Counted from the stretch's first letter, positions 32,946-47,795 are shown. The stretch: DNA of 64,000 nucleotides from Tipula vernalis (GCA_958295665.1 OY282558.1:35113045-35177044); one strand, 5' to 3'. The notes: generated from the sequence alone by a model not told the origin. Translations and numbers: made by a program.

Positions 32946-35900
32946 TTAAAAATATTTATCAAATATTTTATATTAAAATTTAATTGAAATGTCTTCAATT
33001 AATCTTCTGTTTAGCTAAGCTAGTAAATTTGCTTGTGAAAATTGAACCCAAAATAATGACGTATAAGAAAAATTCATAATCTAAATTCAAGTTTTAATAA
33101 TTAACATAAACAATTGAAAATCAGAAATTAAACTGCTAAAATCGCCTACGTGCAAAATATGATACTGTAACATGACCATTAGCATCACTTCGAAAACTAA
33201 CAATTAAATTATGCCAACAAAAATTCAAGAATAATACAATTTAACACCACTATGTAGTAAAGGCGTTAAAAGACAACGAAACTAATCAAGTAAAAAGCAT
33301 CACCAATTATAAAAATGTGGGTGTTGTTAATTTTTTAACTAATGTGCAGATAATATTCTGAAAATTGTAAGATATTTAATCCAGTTTCGAATTGGTAAAC
33401 CCGTATGATTGTGAAAAATTAATCCTCTAAACAGGCCATGATGACTGGACTGAGTATATCACAATTTACGTTCCATTTAATTCAGCATACACCGTGTAAA
33501 GGCAACATTAGCGAATTGAACTCACATATCCAAATTCTAGTACATATATCGTCTCTTTCACACAGTTCTATTTTTAAGAAATTTAAAAATTTGAAAATTT
33601 TAAAAAGAAACTGGTTCTTAATTTATTCTTTCCAAAACTTTGGCAGTAAAAGTAGCACAATGAATCATACTGATACCGAGCCTTCGCAAGTTATAAGAAA
33701 CTAAAGTACATATGCGAGTTGTGAATGGACTTAAAAAAATTAAAATATTTAAAAACTTGACTTACTTTGGAACGGTTGCCCGAGTTCGGTTTTCATTTTT
33801 GTTATCTAAGGTTTACCAGAATTGATAACAGGGGATGATAAAACAAGATATCTAAAATAAAATTACAAATAATTTATAAAATAATTATATACAGGACATT
33901 TTTCAGGATTATCAAACTACATATAAATATAAATAAACCGACCCCATACCACATTTTTTATGGGGATGATATTATTGGGATATATATGACTCTTGCAAAT
34001 GAAATATTTTATTACAACTAAATCCAAGTGAAATTAAATAAAAATTATTATGATTGATTGTCGTTTTCCGGGTAACGTTCTCGGAATCAGAAGATTTGAT
34101 AGAATAGAATATTGTATGGCTAAGTTATTACAGACTTCATCGCAACATGTTACTGTAATAATTTTAGAGTCTACATCCATAATATTTGACTCCACAAATT
34201 GTAAAAAAAAACTTTCATCATTCAACTCAACTGACACATCCACACCACCACCCTAAAATTTTAATTCTTTTAATAGAAATACGTACATTTAAATTTAAAA
34301 ATCATTTTTTAACTTAAAAATGTATTTTCTTACACAAAAAAGGGTCGCTCCACACAGAAAAAGGATAAATCTAGCAAAAATACGTAAAAGAAGAAAATTG
34401 TACCATTATTAATCATATAAGATTAAATATTTAGTCATGTCTCATACTTAGTATTCATTTTCTTTTAAATTATTTTATATAAAAATTTATTAATGCTTTA
34501 AGATGATAATACTCGGTTGATGTTCTAATGATAATGAAGGTAGACTTACGATATTATATCTCTCCACTTGATAACAATTTCTCTTATTTTCTTGCCTTGA
34601 ATTTCCGTTTCCAATTTTTCATATCGTAAATATAAAATTTTGTCGTTAGGCTTAGAAAAGTTCTATATTACTTTCTTTATATCGCTGTTTTTATGGGGAA
34701 TAAGGATTTGTGGAAATAAACTTTTTTGTAAGACAAACAAATTTTTATTATCTTAAATGATTTCGAAAGCTTATTTGTACATAAGCCAGTTTGAGCAGAT
34801 TTAGAAAAGTTTGGGTTAGACAATAATTTGCCATTTTGTATATTTAAGTATGTACATACAGCATAATTAAATATTTCCGGCATAATGATCATAAAGGATA
34901 AACACCTTTTGACCACATTGTTCATATTCACGTTATATACTAAAAGTACTTTGAATTACATTTGTTCTCCAACTATGCGATGTGATTAACATTATAAATG
35001 TAGACCATTAAATTTTATATAATTACAATCAGCAAACAAAATAAAATTAAAAAGAGCTTTTCTGAAGTCATACAAATATTCATTTCTATTTAATTTAGAG
35101 AACAGCAAAAAAAAAAAGTCTTAATTACAGTAAAACATACTCAATTTTTTTGTTAAATTATTCATAACAAACCTAAACGTACAAAAAAAAAATGTATAAC
35201 TGCACAAAACTTATATTTTGTACATAAACTACATATTTTTGTGAAGCATTTTCTATTTTGCTGTTGTTGTGTAATAGCACGGAGAGGTAAAATTGTTCAT
35301 AAACATCAAAAATTAAAACCTCCGACACAAAAAGAAGGTGTAAACTAAGCAACAATTTATATACACATTATCATATGTAGATAAACATTTACACTGAACA
35401 ACAGTATAATAAATGTGTATATAACACACCTAAATTTAATAGGAAAGCTATACAAAAGGGAGCTTTCAAAAACTAAAAAAAAAAAAAAAAAAATTTGTAT
35501 AAATTAAACACAAAAGTCAACTTTATTTTTATTTTCTCTTCTTGGTCGTCTTCTGTTTCTTATGTACTACAATAAAATCAAAATAATAACAACGTTACGA
35601 GAGGCTAAAATGAGCTTTTTTAATTGTTTCGCTTCAAAAGAACTTTTCCTTTCCATTCACACTCGCAAACAATTTTCTTTAAAAATTATTTAATTTTTTG
35701 TTTTGTTTTAAAATGGGTTCGTAATTAATTTAAATTAATTTTATTTGAATCTTCGTAAGTGGAAAATATATTTCATGTACACACGGAATGATATAAAATT
35801 AAATTTGATCGAACATTGGAGGTGGTAAATTTATTATTTTGAGATATCCGAATTTATTGATTACTACTACTAAAAATTCACATATTTATCTTCTCTTGTT

Positions 35901-36115
35901 GATGTGGTAATTCTAAGATGCTGCTATCCAAATTGCCGATTCTATCAGCGTAAACTAACTTGCATTTCCCATGGGCCAAAATTTTGAACAAGATGTGGCA
36001 TAACTAGCTGCTTCAAGTTTCTTGTTTGTTTTGGTTTTTTTTGGAAGGACTTTATATTAGGTAAAATTCGCGCAATAAATAACCTTAATAATCGACCAAA
36101 CAGAAACAGTGGTCA
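32946..36115. other. AT-rich DNA without recognised genes
   Basis: About 3.2 kb with only short, unrecognised frames (33438-33704, 34034-34243, 34677-34931). A run of about 20 A at 35476-35494. No TE motif seen. Confidence 0.45.
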
Positions 36116-37740
36116 ATGCTGGGTTATTTGGTTCGGCAAGAAGCGCGTTCGAATCACGTAGGAGAGGGATGTAAAACGGATTTTCATCATTTAAATACGA
36201 TCAATAATGGTAATGAATACACCTATGGCTTCCTGTTAGAGTACAGAATTCACAGGTATAGGTATAAAGTAGAATTCGTTTATAACGAATGCTCAAGGTG
36301 CTGAAATTTTTGTTCATTATATCCGCATGTTCGTTTTAATGTTCAGATATTTGCTTGTACGAACAGTGTTGAAGCTGACAAAGAAAACGTTCATTATATA
36401 CGTAAATTCATTATAAACATTATTCGTTGTAAACCTACAGTAAAATCATACAAATCTATTGAAACACTAAATTGGCAACATTGCATCTTGTATTACACAA
36501 CCTCTGATGTTTTACTGTACCTTCTTGGAAAATATTCAACCTTTTCATCGAGATCTTTTGTTTAAGTAATACTTGGCAAACAACTTTGGTGAAGCATCTC
36601 GCCAGTTAAACAGTAAAGTTTTTTTAGTGCTATAATTGAAAACGTATTTGAGCTTTATGGGAAATAAGCTTGATCTGTTTCGCAAAGGCTCAATAATAAT
36701 CAACATTTTGTATTGCTTTGTAAATTTATGCCTAATCTTTTTTAGTGAGCCTAATAGCAGCCAGATTTGCAGATCTGGATGAGCTTTTTGGCGTATACTG
36801 TTTTAAATTGTGTTTAAATTAAGAAGTTGGAAATTGTATCCAATTTCAGGGGACCTATCTGAAATCTATGCAAGTTATCTAGAAATTGAATTTTGACCTG
36901 TTAGTATTTATTCACGGTAAATGTATATTGTGTCCAAAGGAACTATCAATAAATATTTAGTTTTCTATAATACTGTCAAATATTAATCAATTTCTTTTCA
37001 ATTATTTTTAGGGATGAATCCCGTTTGGTTAAAAGCTTTGAATATTTTTTTATGGATTCAATGAAAATTTCCTTCAATTTAAGGCGAGACAGACATTTTG
37101 AAGAACATTTCATACTAACTTCTCATACGTGTTTATAAATCTATTAAACATAAATTAATTTGAGGTTATTTACAGTCAATCCAAGAGATATCTGAAACTA
37201 GAGAATATTGTCATGACACACAAGGAATTCATAGACTAATGGAATTACGCCTTGGTTTTACGAAACTGCTATGCCAAAACAGAAATAATTTAGGTGTGAC
37301 TTTGTTTAGAATTTAATATTGTATATTGTGTAGAACAATTACTGATGTATGCACATACACCTAGTATGCACAAGAAGATCGTTTTCTTAACCAAAAAAAA
37401 CAAATACCTATGTTGCTATAATAGAGTAAGATCCCAGTCACTCCAGACCTACGTCGTAGTATCAAGCCTAAGATTTTCTATAAATCTGTACTATAGTAGG
37501 TTAGAGCATATGAGATTAGCTAGCTTGATTCGGAGAGGCTTTGGCTGGTAACAGTCACCAAAGGGATGAAAAAATGTTGCCCAACTACGTAAAGCAACAA
37601 AGCTTGTAACAAACTTTTCAATATGTCTTACAGGATAGTATCCATAACTCACAAGTATTATTGCCAGACGCTTTCCGCAGGCCCTCAGGAGACTATTTTA
37701 TACTATGTATATTATAAGCAGGCAGACCTAAAAAAATTCT
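36116..37740. other. Mostly unassigned; short TTCGTTATAACGAA-type words
   Basis: 36270-36450 holds several related words (TTCGTTTATAACGAATG, GTTCATTATATCCGCATGTT, TTCATTATAAACATTATTCG), which resemble pogo/Tigger-type terminal sequence but do not form a clear TIR pair here. The 62-codon frame at 36116-36304 is unrecognised. Confidence 0.35.
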
Positions 37741-37759
37741 ACATAAATGTAGACAAAAA

Positions 37760-39460
37760 CTGCATTAATAGTAAGAAAAATTCGTAAAAACTGACCCGAT
37801 AAAACCGTTCGTTAATAGTACGAAAATCATACGTTAATATAGTGAAACAAATATTTTTTTTTTATTTTAATTTTGGACTACTAACGTTGTAATATGTATG
37901 AATAAAGCGTGTGTTAAAAGCATTAGTGGATACACAAGTTCTTATTATTAACGTAAGAAATTAAAGGTACCATAAAATTTTTCATAATACTAATGAAATG
38001 TTACATAATATTAACGAATAAATTCATACATATAAGTTTAGAAATTCATTATTTTGGTTTACGAAATTATTCGTTTTTAAGAAGAATGAAATACTCAGTG
38101 GTTATGAATAATTCACCAATATGATGATAATTTTCGTAAATATACTGAAAATTATTCATAAAATATAGAAATGGGTTCATAATTGAAACACAAAACTACA
38201 TAATATTTCTTTACATAATATTTATTTACATAATAGGAATGTTAACATTTGGGTCGTTTGACGAATAGATTCGTAAAATCTAAACACCACAGTTTGTAAA
38301 GAAATTACAAAAAAATGTTAACATAAATTAAATTGGTACATTGGTACATTTTGGTATTGTTGAGAGCATCTTAATACATGGTGAACTCCCTGTAAATTCT
38401 GTAGAGAGCGTCTTTATATGGTGAACTGCCCGGCTTTTTCTGTAAATTCAATCAATTAATAACAATCACATGTACCATTATACTTGCTAATTTTTGTTAT
38501 CTGACTCTGATCCAAATACTTCAAAAGCGATTTTATTTCATGGTCTTCTCATGGTCATGGTTAACATTTTCTTGCAGGCAACTATAATAAACCAGAAACA
38601 CAATAAATTGATTAACATGAGTTATATGAATGAGAATTACATAATTACCAATCACGGCGGCGATAATCTTATTTTAATAAGAATACGTGCAAAAAGAAAA
38701 CACTTATGTAACACAAACATAAAATAAAATATTTACCTGATTTGCCACATAAAAAAATCTCTTAATTTATGACCAACGATTTTTCAATGTTGAGGTGGTC
38801 TTTCAAGCTGCATAACAATTGTTAATTATGGAGCGAACTTATGTTACCCGATTATGTCATTCAACTTTACACAATTTTTATAGATGCTACGAATAGAGTC
38901 ATCTATTATTAACAATACGAAAAATTCGTTTAAATTATGTAATGATGAAATTGGATCTTTTCACACAAATAGAAACGCGACAGAATTATTATCATTACAT
39001 TTATGAATTTGTTCGTACTATTAATTACCCTTGGAATTTTTCCATACTTACGAAAAAAATACGTCAAATTTACAATTTAATTATACTATTTATGAATATT
39101 TTCATCACAATTCAATTAGAGAAAGAAGTGGACGACGAATTATAATATTCATGTATTAGAGTACATGATTCGTTAACATGACGAATAATAAACATAATTT
39201 TCGTATATACTCGTACATAGTATAATTCCAAAATAATGCAAGTTACACTAATACGAAAACAACAAGTGAATGTATTATACGTATAGTGCAATAAACTAAC
39301 CCATTTTTTGTAACAACGATTTGTACTATTAGTGCACACAGTTTTATAAATATTTTCTAAATTTAGTTTTTTTTTTTTAGTAAATGTAGTAATTTTTACA
39401 TTAACAGTACGAATTGTGGTTAATGAACGCCATTCGTAAATAGAATGCACTTAATTTTTT
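37760..39460. repeat. Region enriched in TACGAA/TTCGTA words
   Basis: About 17 occurrences of TACGAA or TTCGTA-type hexamers, many inside a longer TTAATAGTACGAAAAT-like motif, on both strands and concentrated toward the two ends (37770-38290 and 38910-39440), with a motif-poor centre. This could be an unrecognised transposon with subterminal repeats. No coding frame supports it. Confidence 0.45.
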
Positions 39461-39689
39461 TCAGTACATGCATACTGAATTTCATCCAAGTCGGTTAAGA
39501 AATAACCGAGTTCCTTGTGATGAGTAGTTTTGTTTTATTTTTTCGACGTATATAAATCACAGTGATAAAATAGAGAGAAAGAATGGCAAAAAAAATTACA
39601 AAATTCATCAACCGCAAAATTCAAACCCATCAGCCCATGGTTGGGCGACTAAATTACACTTTGTAATTTAAACAGTTTTTTACACGAAA

Positions 39690-40060
39690 AAAAAATAATA
39701 AATCGAATTCGAATATATCGAATTCTGACATTCAAATTTGGATATGATTATTGAACTACGACCTGTCGCGACGTGACATATAAAATCTGATTTCTGATAT
39801 CGAATTCTTTGTTCTTACGTCATATGTAGAATTCTAAAACCAAAAATTGAAATTCTGACATAACATATCGAATTTTGGAATTCTGAAGGATTCATGAGAG
39901 ATTTATCCAATTGTGACAAAAACTTTTGAATTCTGGAATGAGATCACGAATTCTGATGTATCGAATCTAGACATAAATAACTCAAATTCTGGTTTGACAT
40001 ATCGAATTCTGTCATCATTTATTAATTTTCACATAAAATATACAATTCTCGCCTAGACAA
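39690..40060. repeat. Degenerate GAATTC-containing minisatellite
   Basis: About a dozen spaced copies of a word like CATATCGAATTCTGACAT, with ten or so exact or one-off GAATTC sites in 350 bp. Spacing varies from about 20 to 45 bp, so the array is old or imperfect. Confidence 0.65.
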
Positions 40061-40529
40061 AGTGCGATTTAATAAACCTAATTTAGTGAATTTTTCGATT
40101 TTAGCTAATCCCTTTGTTTTTGCATAGAATACTTAAAAAAGTTTAGCCCTACCTAAATTTCACCATGACTAAGGCGATGATAGATCCTTCGGAACGGTCT
40201 GGCGGCTTATAATATATTATAAAATAGTCTTATAAGTAACATTTATAATATTTAGCCTTATGACGTAGTTGCACCGATTATTTATCGAGCTTTAAAGCGT
40301 CTAACAAAAGCTAGGACCAGCGTAAAACGTCTAGCAATAGTAATTGTAGGTCGCTTATACTGTTCTATGAGACATATTAAAAAGGAAGCTTTTTCATCTC
40401 TCAGGTGGCTGTTACCTGACAACGCCGTACGCTCTAACCTACTATAATACTTACTTATAGAAAAAATCTTAAGCTGGATACTATGACCTAGGTCTGGGGT
40501 GACTGGGCTCTTGGTCTATAATATCAAAG

Positions 40530-40610
40530 CAACCTAGGCGAAACGAATGAAAACGAAACGGACAGAAACGAAATGAACAGAAACAAAAGGGACTTCGAAA
40601 GCGAAACGTC
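40530..40610. repeat. GAAACGAA-type simple repeat
   Basis: Imperfect tandem words GAAACGAA/GAAACGGACA/GAAACAAAAGG. The two overlapping minus-strand frames here owe their F/R/S composition to the repeat. Confidence 0.75.
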
Positions 40611-40904
40611 TTCGAATAGATTTTTTCCCTTAAAATATCGAAGGCCAAAACGAAATATGTCAACAAAAAGTGATGTGGTGTCCGCATCCTCGTTTTTCTT
40701 TTTTGAAAAGGTAACTTTAAAAATTCCCATTTTGGATCGGGATTGATTTATTCACCGAACTCCCCAACATCGTAAACGTCGACATGTGTTTTTTTTTAGT
40801 ACGAATACTAATAAATAAAAATCAGTATCCATTTTTTTTTTTTTTTTCGAAAAGCTTAATTTATTGGAGTAAAATAATGGCTTTTCCTCCTTTTTGTCAT
40901 ATTT

Positions 40905-41245
40905 TTCTGTAAACAACTTAGACATCTGTCGTACACTAGTCAAACTAAAGATAAATCTAGCAAGTACTATTTTACTTCGTCAGAGCCAACTTTGATGTAT
41001 TTTTCAAATCGAAAGTTCGAAAAATGTATTTTAGATATTATTTAATATTAATATTTCTTTAATTAATATTTATTTAATACCAATATAGGCTGTATGTATG
41101 TATGTATGTTATTGTCAAAGATATGTAGAAAACTTTTATATAAACGTTTTATAATATTTTTTCTTTTTTGATTGAACAACTTGAAGCTAAAAGTCATAAT
41201 TTTTACTATGGATTCATATGACGAACAATGAAAAGTTATACCAAC
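40905..41245 (+). repeat. Dispersed repeat family A, copy B (empty site for the LTR)
   Basis: Colinear with copy A: AGACATCTGTCGTACACTAG, GCAAGTACTATTTTACTTCG, CCAACTTTGATGTATTTTTC, AAAGATATGTAGAAAA, GAAGCTAAAA, TTTTACTATGGATTC. It has a single CTAT where copy A carries the solo LTR between two CTAT copies. Its internal GTATGTATGTATGTATG tract (41093-41109) is a local expansion. Confidence 0.85.
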
Positions 41246-44200
41246 CGTTATATAAATTATGACGTATGATTATGGCTCTTTACTCTATAAGGCTCTGATA
41301 ATATGCGCAGCTATTCTACCAAACACGATAACATTTCGGCGCACTTCGTCGTATGTATATTTGGGCGAGTTTAAATATAAAAATATTTTGAAAAATTATT
41401 AAAGATATCAGTGTTGCCATCTAACATTTGACTGATATACTATGGTATGTGTCACTACATGGTGGTTGTGCACTAAATGTTCAAAGACAATTCCTGTGAT
41501 ACCCAGTGAAGTACGGTATTTTGAAAACTCACTGGTTAGGTATGTAGGTCCGTCAGGCTCAGGTTCTCCATGTTCCAAATTGCTTGGTAGAATGGTTGTC
41601 TCATGTATTTTATTCACTTCTTTTGTGAAATAAAATTATGCGCCAGGTTTCTTAGAGACCTATATATTTTGTATAAATGGTGGCTTATCGTGATAGCTGA
41701 AAGCACGTTTCAGGTAGTGAATCCATTGTTGATTGGCTGTCTCGACTCAAGACCAATTTTTTTTAAATTTATTTAATTACCATCGATATTTTTGGAGTCG
41801 TTTAGCCAATAATGCTAGGGTTACGAACGTCCAGTTATGGATAAATGTTAGCCTATTGAATTCTCAACACGAGGTAGGGTTAAAATCAAGCCATCGAAAA
41901 TCTGATTGCCCATTTCATGAGAATTTTAATCCATCCCTAAACACAACAATATCAAAAAAAAATTAAGTGGCATATCAGTTTCAATTAGACATTAAGTACA
42001 TCGAAATTAATTTAATAAAAAAAAAAATTCGATCCATTCAAAAAAACATAAATCAAAATCTAAACAATATTAGCCATTTTTATAAACTCCAAACTAAACA
42101 ATTAAAATGTTAACAATACCACAATATCATACATAAACGAAACGACCCACATTAATGGTTACATTCATCTCAAGTAGAATTTTTATTAGGTTCCAACTGA
42201 CTATTTTTTTTTTATATATACATAATTTTGGAAAACTTAAAAATTCATCGGGACAAAATAGTAATCGAACAACAATAAGATAAAAATAGGAAGTAGTTGG
42301 GTTTCAAATTGTTTGTACACAAAAAGTTAATTTACATTTTCTTGTGTGTTAGATCAAAAAAAAAAAAAAATAAAAAAAATTGAATCATTTGATTTACATA
42401 TGGGTGCATTGTCGATGCTGCGGAGAATAGAATATAAAAATCGTTATTTTATTTAACAATAGATTCGATTCATGGATATATTGGCAGGATGGATGGGATA
42501 CTATTATTAGTATTTTTTTTAACATTCAAGTGACCACTTGACAACAGTTATTTTTTTGATTGCATGTCAACGATTTGTTTATTGAGAATGGATATGGTTG
42601 AAATTTCATTATGCTAACTCACAAATTTTATAGAAATTTTGACCGAACGAAAAACCTATTACGTCTATAAGCACAAAGTAATATTCCATCTAAATACGAA
42701 AATCAATTAAATCAAAAGGTTATCGCTTTAACCTTTTTTATATCAAATTTTTTTTTCTTTTTTTTTAAATCAAAATCAAAATAAAATTTTCATTATTAAA
42801 GTGTTTTCCCTTCTTACAATCATTTTCATATCATTAAAACAGTAACAACATTCATGTTTTGTTTTGTTATTTACTTATTTCAAGGATGTGTCCAAACAAG
42901 TAACAGTTGTCAAGTGCAAGTTCTTTAACTAGAGTGGTGATGTATATGGTATTATATACGACATACATGTAACTGTATGTTTGTATATGGAGAAAACAAA
43001 GTATTTTTCAGTATTTTATGTTTATAATTTGGAAAATGGAAAATAGAAAATGGTTGAGTTGATTTTTTTTTTTATATATGTACTACATACGTAATACAAC
43101 GGAGTAAAGTAAAATAATAAATAAAATTGTTGAAACAAGTACTCTGTGTAAATGTATAGAGAACGAGATTGTGTGATTGGGTAAACAATTTTCAGAAAGG
43201 AATATTTTTTAGAAGCTGTGTATCGAAACAAATAAATTAAAACTACACGTGCTTTCCCTGTTTTCATTTTAGAAAATATATAAAACAAGTATTTAAAAAA
43301 AAAAAAATCAAACAATTTTCACATTTATCACTCTTATCAGTGATTGATGATGATTATTTTTAAATTGATTATACTGTAATGGTGTACGGATATGTAACTT
43401 AAGATAATCATATGATTTTAAATGGGTTACCACCAAATTTTGTTTCTTAAATAAAATATTGGCTTAATCGTACATTCCGTTTCATTAAACAAATCCACTT
43501 TCACTAAAAAAAAATATGATGGTGACGATGATTCATCTTGATCATTCGTTGGTTGCCGTCGAATAAATTAAATTGTTACGAATTTTGTGTAGGCGCAAGT
43601 ACAAATCTTTAAATTTATTGTTATTTATTTGAAATAAATAAGATTTCTGTAACTTATGTGTGCTTACGTACAAATGTGCTTGCCTTGCGCGAAATATGTA
43701 AATGTGTTTCAAAAATTAAGAAGAATCGTGACTGTGTGTTTAATAAAATTATTACCGGATAATGATCGTAAAGTAGAATTTTGTATGAGGTTAGTATTAA
43801 GTCTGAACCAGATATTGCACAAAATATTTTTTTTTTTGTTTTTCAATTTCTAATCCAGCTTATCGTTCAAGTAATTTCATTTCTTTTGAATAGCAGCAAA
43901 AAAGCAACAACAGCGTATTGGTAAATCGAAAATTAGTAATTTGCCAAAGATGCTAGATGACGACATACATCCTTTAAATCATTCAAACCATAAATGCATC
44001 AAAGTCATTGTACTCAAAAACAAGATTTATCTAGCCAATTGTCTCAATCGATTACGCCACTCTTAAGTGTGAACTATTAAACCAAATATTTTGTTCTCCT
44101 TCGGTTCAAACATAATTTACGAACAATAAATAAAAAACTTTTCATTTTAACGAAAAATTTAAAGTATAATTTTCAATTTCAATGTCAGGAAAACTCTTTT

Positions 44201-47200
44201 CTGAGCTTTTCTTATTGTTATTGTATTTATTCAATTCATTTCATTCATAAAAATATACAATAGGATTTTTTTTTTGCAAATAACAATTTTTTGTATTCGC
44301 CACAAAAGAATTGAAAATGGCATTGAACTTTCCATTTTATTTAAATTTTTTTCAAAAACGGGTGGAATATTTTCCTTCTGATTTGAAAAATCTCGGTAAT
44401 ACCAAACAAAAATACTTTGAATATTTTAAAGTGTGTGTGTGTATGTGTGTAATACAAAATAATACTGTAATGAATGACCCGATTTAATTTTTCCATGTGA
44501 AAATCATTTTGATTTTTCACCTCTTTCTCTTTTATTATGCATATTGTTCAGGTCTTTGAAAGCTACTTTGCAGATATTATTATAATTGTTGTGTCATTCT
44601 TGCTTAGGGAAATGAATAATTTCCGTTTTTAATTCCTTTAACTATGATAAACATTTTCCAAAAATCGTGATAACATCGTACATACCTATAAATATTAATT
44701 TAAGCGGAAAAATAGTGTAATTCAAATAGTAATAAACGATTATTGTTATTATTTTTATTATTACAGTTGCTCGAGACAATTTTTTCCTCAAAACTGTAAT
44801 CCTCCTCTCTCTCTCCATTTTGTCGGATAATATTACGAAAAGCACGAAAAATCAGAGTAAAGTAGAACATTTTTATCTCTTTAGCTACTAAACAAAATGA
44901 AACAATACCAAAAATTTTCCTTTTGTTCTAAATTGTGATTGGTCGCCAAGATATATCCCAAAATAAAAATAAAATCCACAAACACATTTACGAAGGATAT
45001 ACTGCAAAGGAGCTTTTTTTTTCTTGGTATATATTTTAGGTTATTTTTTTGGGTGGTTTATTGTATTACTTGGTGTCTGTGTATGTATACATATACGTAG
45101 TATATGTATATTCAAAGGGAAAAATAATAAATCCACACATTATTCTTAATATTGAGGGTGATGTTGATGAAAATGGAAAAAGTTGAGAATTTTCCTCAAA
45201 ATGTGTATATATAGAACGTAAAAAGTGGGCGGTAGTAGTTGGGTGCGCAACAACAAAACAAAAAAATTCCACAATTTTTTCATTTTTTTTTTTATTTTAA
45301 CTTAATAAAATATTTTCCCCCATTTTACATGAAACACAATAAACCGAAGTTTTATCCTTCTTTTACCAGAGAATTCAGTATACTCGTATATATAGATATA
45401 CCTCGACTCGGATAAGTATATGCATATGTATGTACCAAATTGACATAGAACGTTATTAAAACATAAAAAAATCTGAATGTGAGTGATTGAAAATTACTAA
45501 AACAAGATGAATAACTTATAATAAGAAGGAAAACTTTGTTTACCGCACAGACTTGGAAACTGTGAAAATATTTTCATAAATTAGCCCAAAAATTCGTGCT
45601 TAGTCGTTTGGTATGTGCAGCCTTGCCGTGATTGATTAGGTAAAAAGGTAAAATGTTAAAACAAAAACTAATGCTTTAATCTATTTGTTCCAAACTAATC
45701 AATCAATCTTATAAATTAACATCAATTTCCATTAATCTCATCGTTCAACAGTCATCTCCCGCACACGAAATTACACCGCACTGCTATGAAACAAACAACA
45801 AAAGCAATGCGATTAAGATGATTATCATCAAACTAAAAGGTTGATTAATCAATTTATCAATAAACAAATAACAGCAACAAACAAACAAAAAAAAAACGTT
45901 TTTATCGGGGAGAAAATTGGTTTATATTAAAAACAAGAATTTTCACCTTTATATCAAACCGGCAAAACAAAAACAAACCGTAATGATTTTTTGTTTTTGT
46001 ATTTCGGTGTGTTTGTTTCGCAGAAAAATCAAAGTGGAAATATATAAACAAAACCAAACAAAAAACAGCAGAAAGAAAAATCATTAATAATGGAAATATT
46101 TTTAACGATTTCCATTTTCGTTAAACATCCTTCCTTGGTGGAAAAAAAAACAATTCTTTTCACAATTTATTTTTTTTTTATATATAAATTTGCTTCCTAG
46201 ACGCAAGTAAAAAATGATTACAATTTTTTCGCCCTATTTAATACGGAACAATTTTTTTTCTCTGCCATGGGTTTCGACGATATTCCCACAACAACAACAA
46301 CACAAAATATAATAACAATAATAATAAAAAAAAATTATTTTTATTATTATTTCCGATACTTTCTCTTTCGATTTATATAATACCCGTGCGGCAATGGAAA
46401 ATGAGCAGAAAACAAAATGATTCTATGTGGTTCGGGAAATTCATAAACATAAATATGTAAATAATATAAATGTGCCGGAACAAAGGTTACTGCACTCAAT
46501 GCAATTATTCCAAATTTGGGTATTTATTACCGGCTGCGGGATATCTTAATTCCGATGCTCTTATTATACTTCTTAAAGCATACCAAAGCTAATAAAATAA
46601 TGCAGACAAAATTAATTTATCCAATTATGGCAATATTATTGTACAAATTACTGAAATACTCGAAAAGAAATCTGGTTTTTATACAACTCATGCATTTAAT
46701 CTTAATATTGCAGAAAATCACTTTAATTTATATTTTGTTTTCATTGCACCACTGTTATTGGTAGTTGTTACAACCGAAACCAAACTAAAACACACAACCA
46801 ACATAAAAACCAAAAAACTCATAAATTATATTGAATTTTCCAAGCAAGTAAAATATAATAAAAATGGAAAACCATCAACTCCTTTAAATATAACATAATG
46901 TACGTACGTATACGTACGTATATACTTATAAACATACAGAGAGAAGTCCAAAGCTAAATAGAAGTTTTGTTAATTTTTTGTGTTTTTTTTTATGGTTTTG
47001 GTTCAAAATTGCCAAAAGCAAAAAAAAAAAAAAAAATTTAAAATTTGATATAGAAAAAAATTACAAGAAAATTTATTTTTCCCTACTAAAAATTAATTTT
47101 GTTGCTGGTGCCGCTGTGTGTTCGTATTACATAAATATTATGGAAAATTATATAAATATTTTGTTTTTTTTTTATTACGTTTCAGTTTGCTCAATTAATT

Positions 47201-47737
47201 ATGAATGGAAAATTCTTAAAAAAAAAAATTAATAAAATGTAAATATTAGTTTATTTCGAATGCAAATAGTGTAATATGGTGTATACAAAAAAATTCTGTA
47301 ATTTTTTTATTATTTGTAAACGACGCATGGCAATACGTTAAATTAAATTATTCTTACCAAATACCAATGTGTTGTGTTAAATTAAAAATAAAACCATATA
47401 CAGTTGTTTGGCATAAATGTTTCGCTCGAATTATTTCCGATGGTATTTGCACATTACGTCGATGTCGATGATTTTTTCGTTTTCTCTGATTCGTTTATCA
47501 ATTAAGGCACTTTTTAAGGTTGCAAAATACTGGCTTCATTTAAACCTAGCTTTGACCATTTGATATTTTTTTATCCATTATTTCTTAGTCGAATAAAAGT
47601 AGTTTGAGATTAAAGGCTTTTAAGGATGATGCTACACGTGTTGGGGTATCACACAAAACCTTACAGACCGACAAACAGGCAAAGTTTGGGTTTTTGTTAA
47701 AAAAAAAAATAGAAATTGAAAAACAAAACTAACATGA
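41246..47737. other. Long AT-rich stretch without recognised genes
   Basis: About 6.5 kb with no supported gene. The overlapping frames at 41408-41633 lie in a less AT-rich patch (41400-41640) and may be TE-derived, but I recognise no motif. Simple repeats: GT run near 44431-44450, AAC then AAT units with a facing ATT run (46290-46350, able to pair), and a self-complementary TACGTACGTATACGTACGTA tract (46901-46920). Confidence 0.45.
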
Positions 47738-47795
47738 GTTGAGCAGAATCGAACCTCAGACCGCAGCCGCTCTACTACTAACTGACATCCAATAC
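47738..47795 (-). ncRNA. tRNA-like segment, possible SINE head or tRNA pseudogene
   Basis: The minus strand reads GTCAGTTAGTAGTAGAGCGG then CTGCGGTCTGAGGTTCGATT. TCAGTTAGTAGTAGAGCGG resembles the D-arm/A-box region of a tRNA and GGTTCGATT the T-arm/B box. The spacing between them is shorter than in a real tRNA and no acceptor stem closes, so it is not a functional tRNA. The repeated block at 47890 lies on the upstream side of this strand's reading. Confidence 0.35.

Noticed and set aside
36140..36185. GTTCGAATC box considered as a tRNA gene
   Set aside because: No matching A box at the right distance and no acceptor stem.
41408..41633. Overlapping 63-69 codon frames in a less AT-rich patch
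   Set aside because: No motif recognised on either strand; possibly old TE sequence, but not supportable as a gene.
46516..46764. 82-codon frame rich in L, I and K resembling a membrane peptide
   Set aside because: Composition follows from AT-rich DNA; no start context, neighbours or homology to support it.
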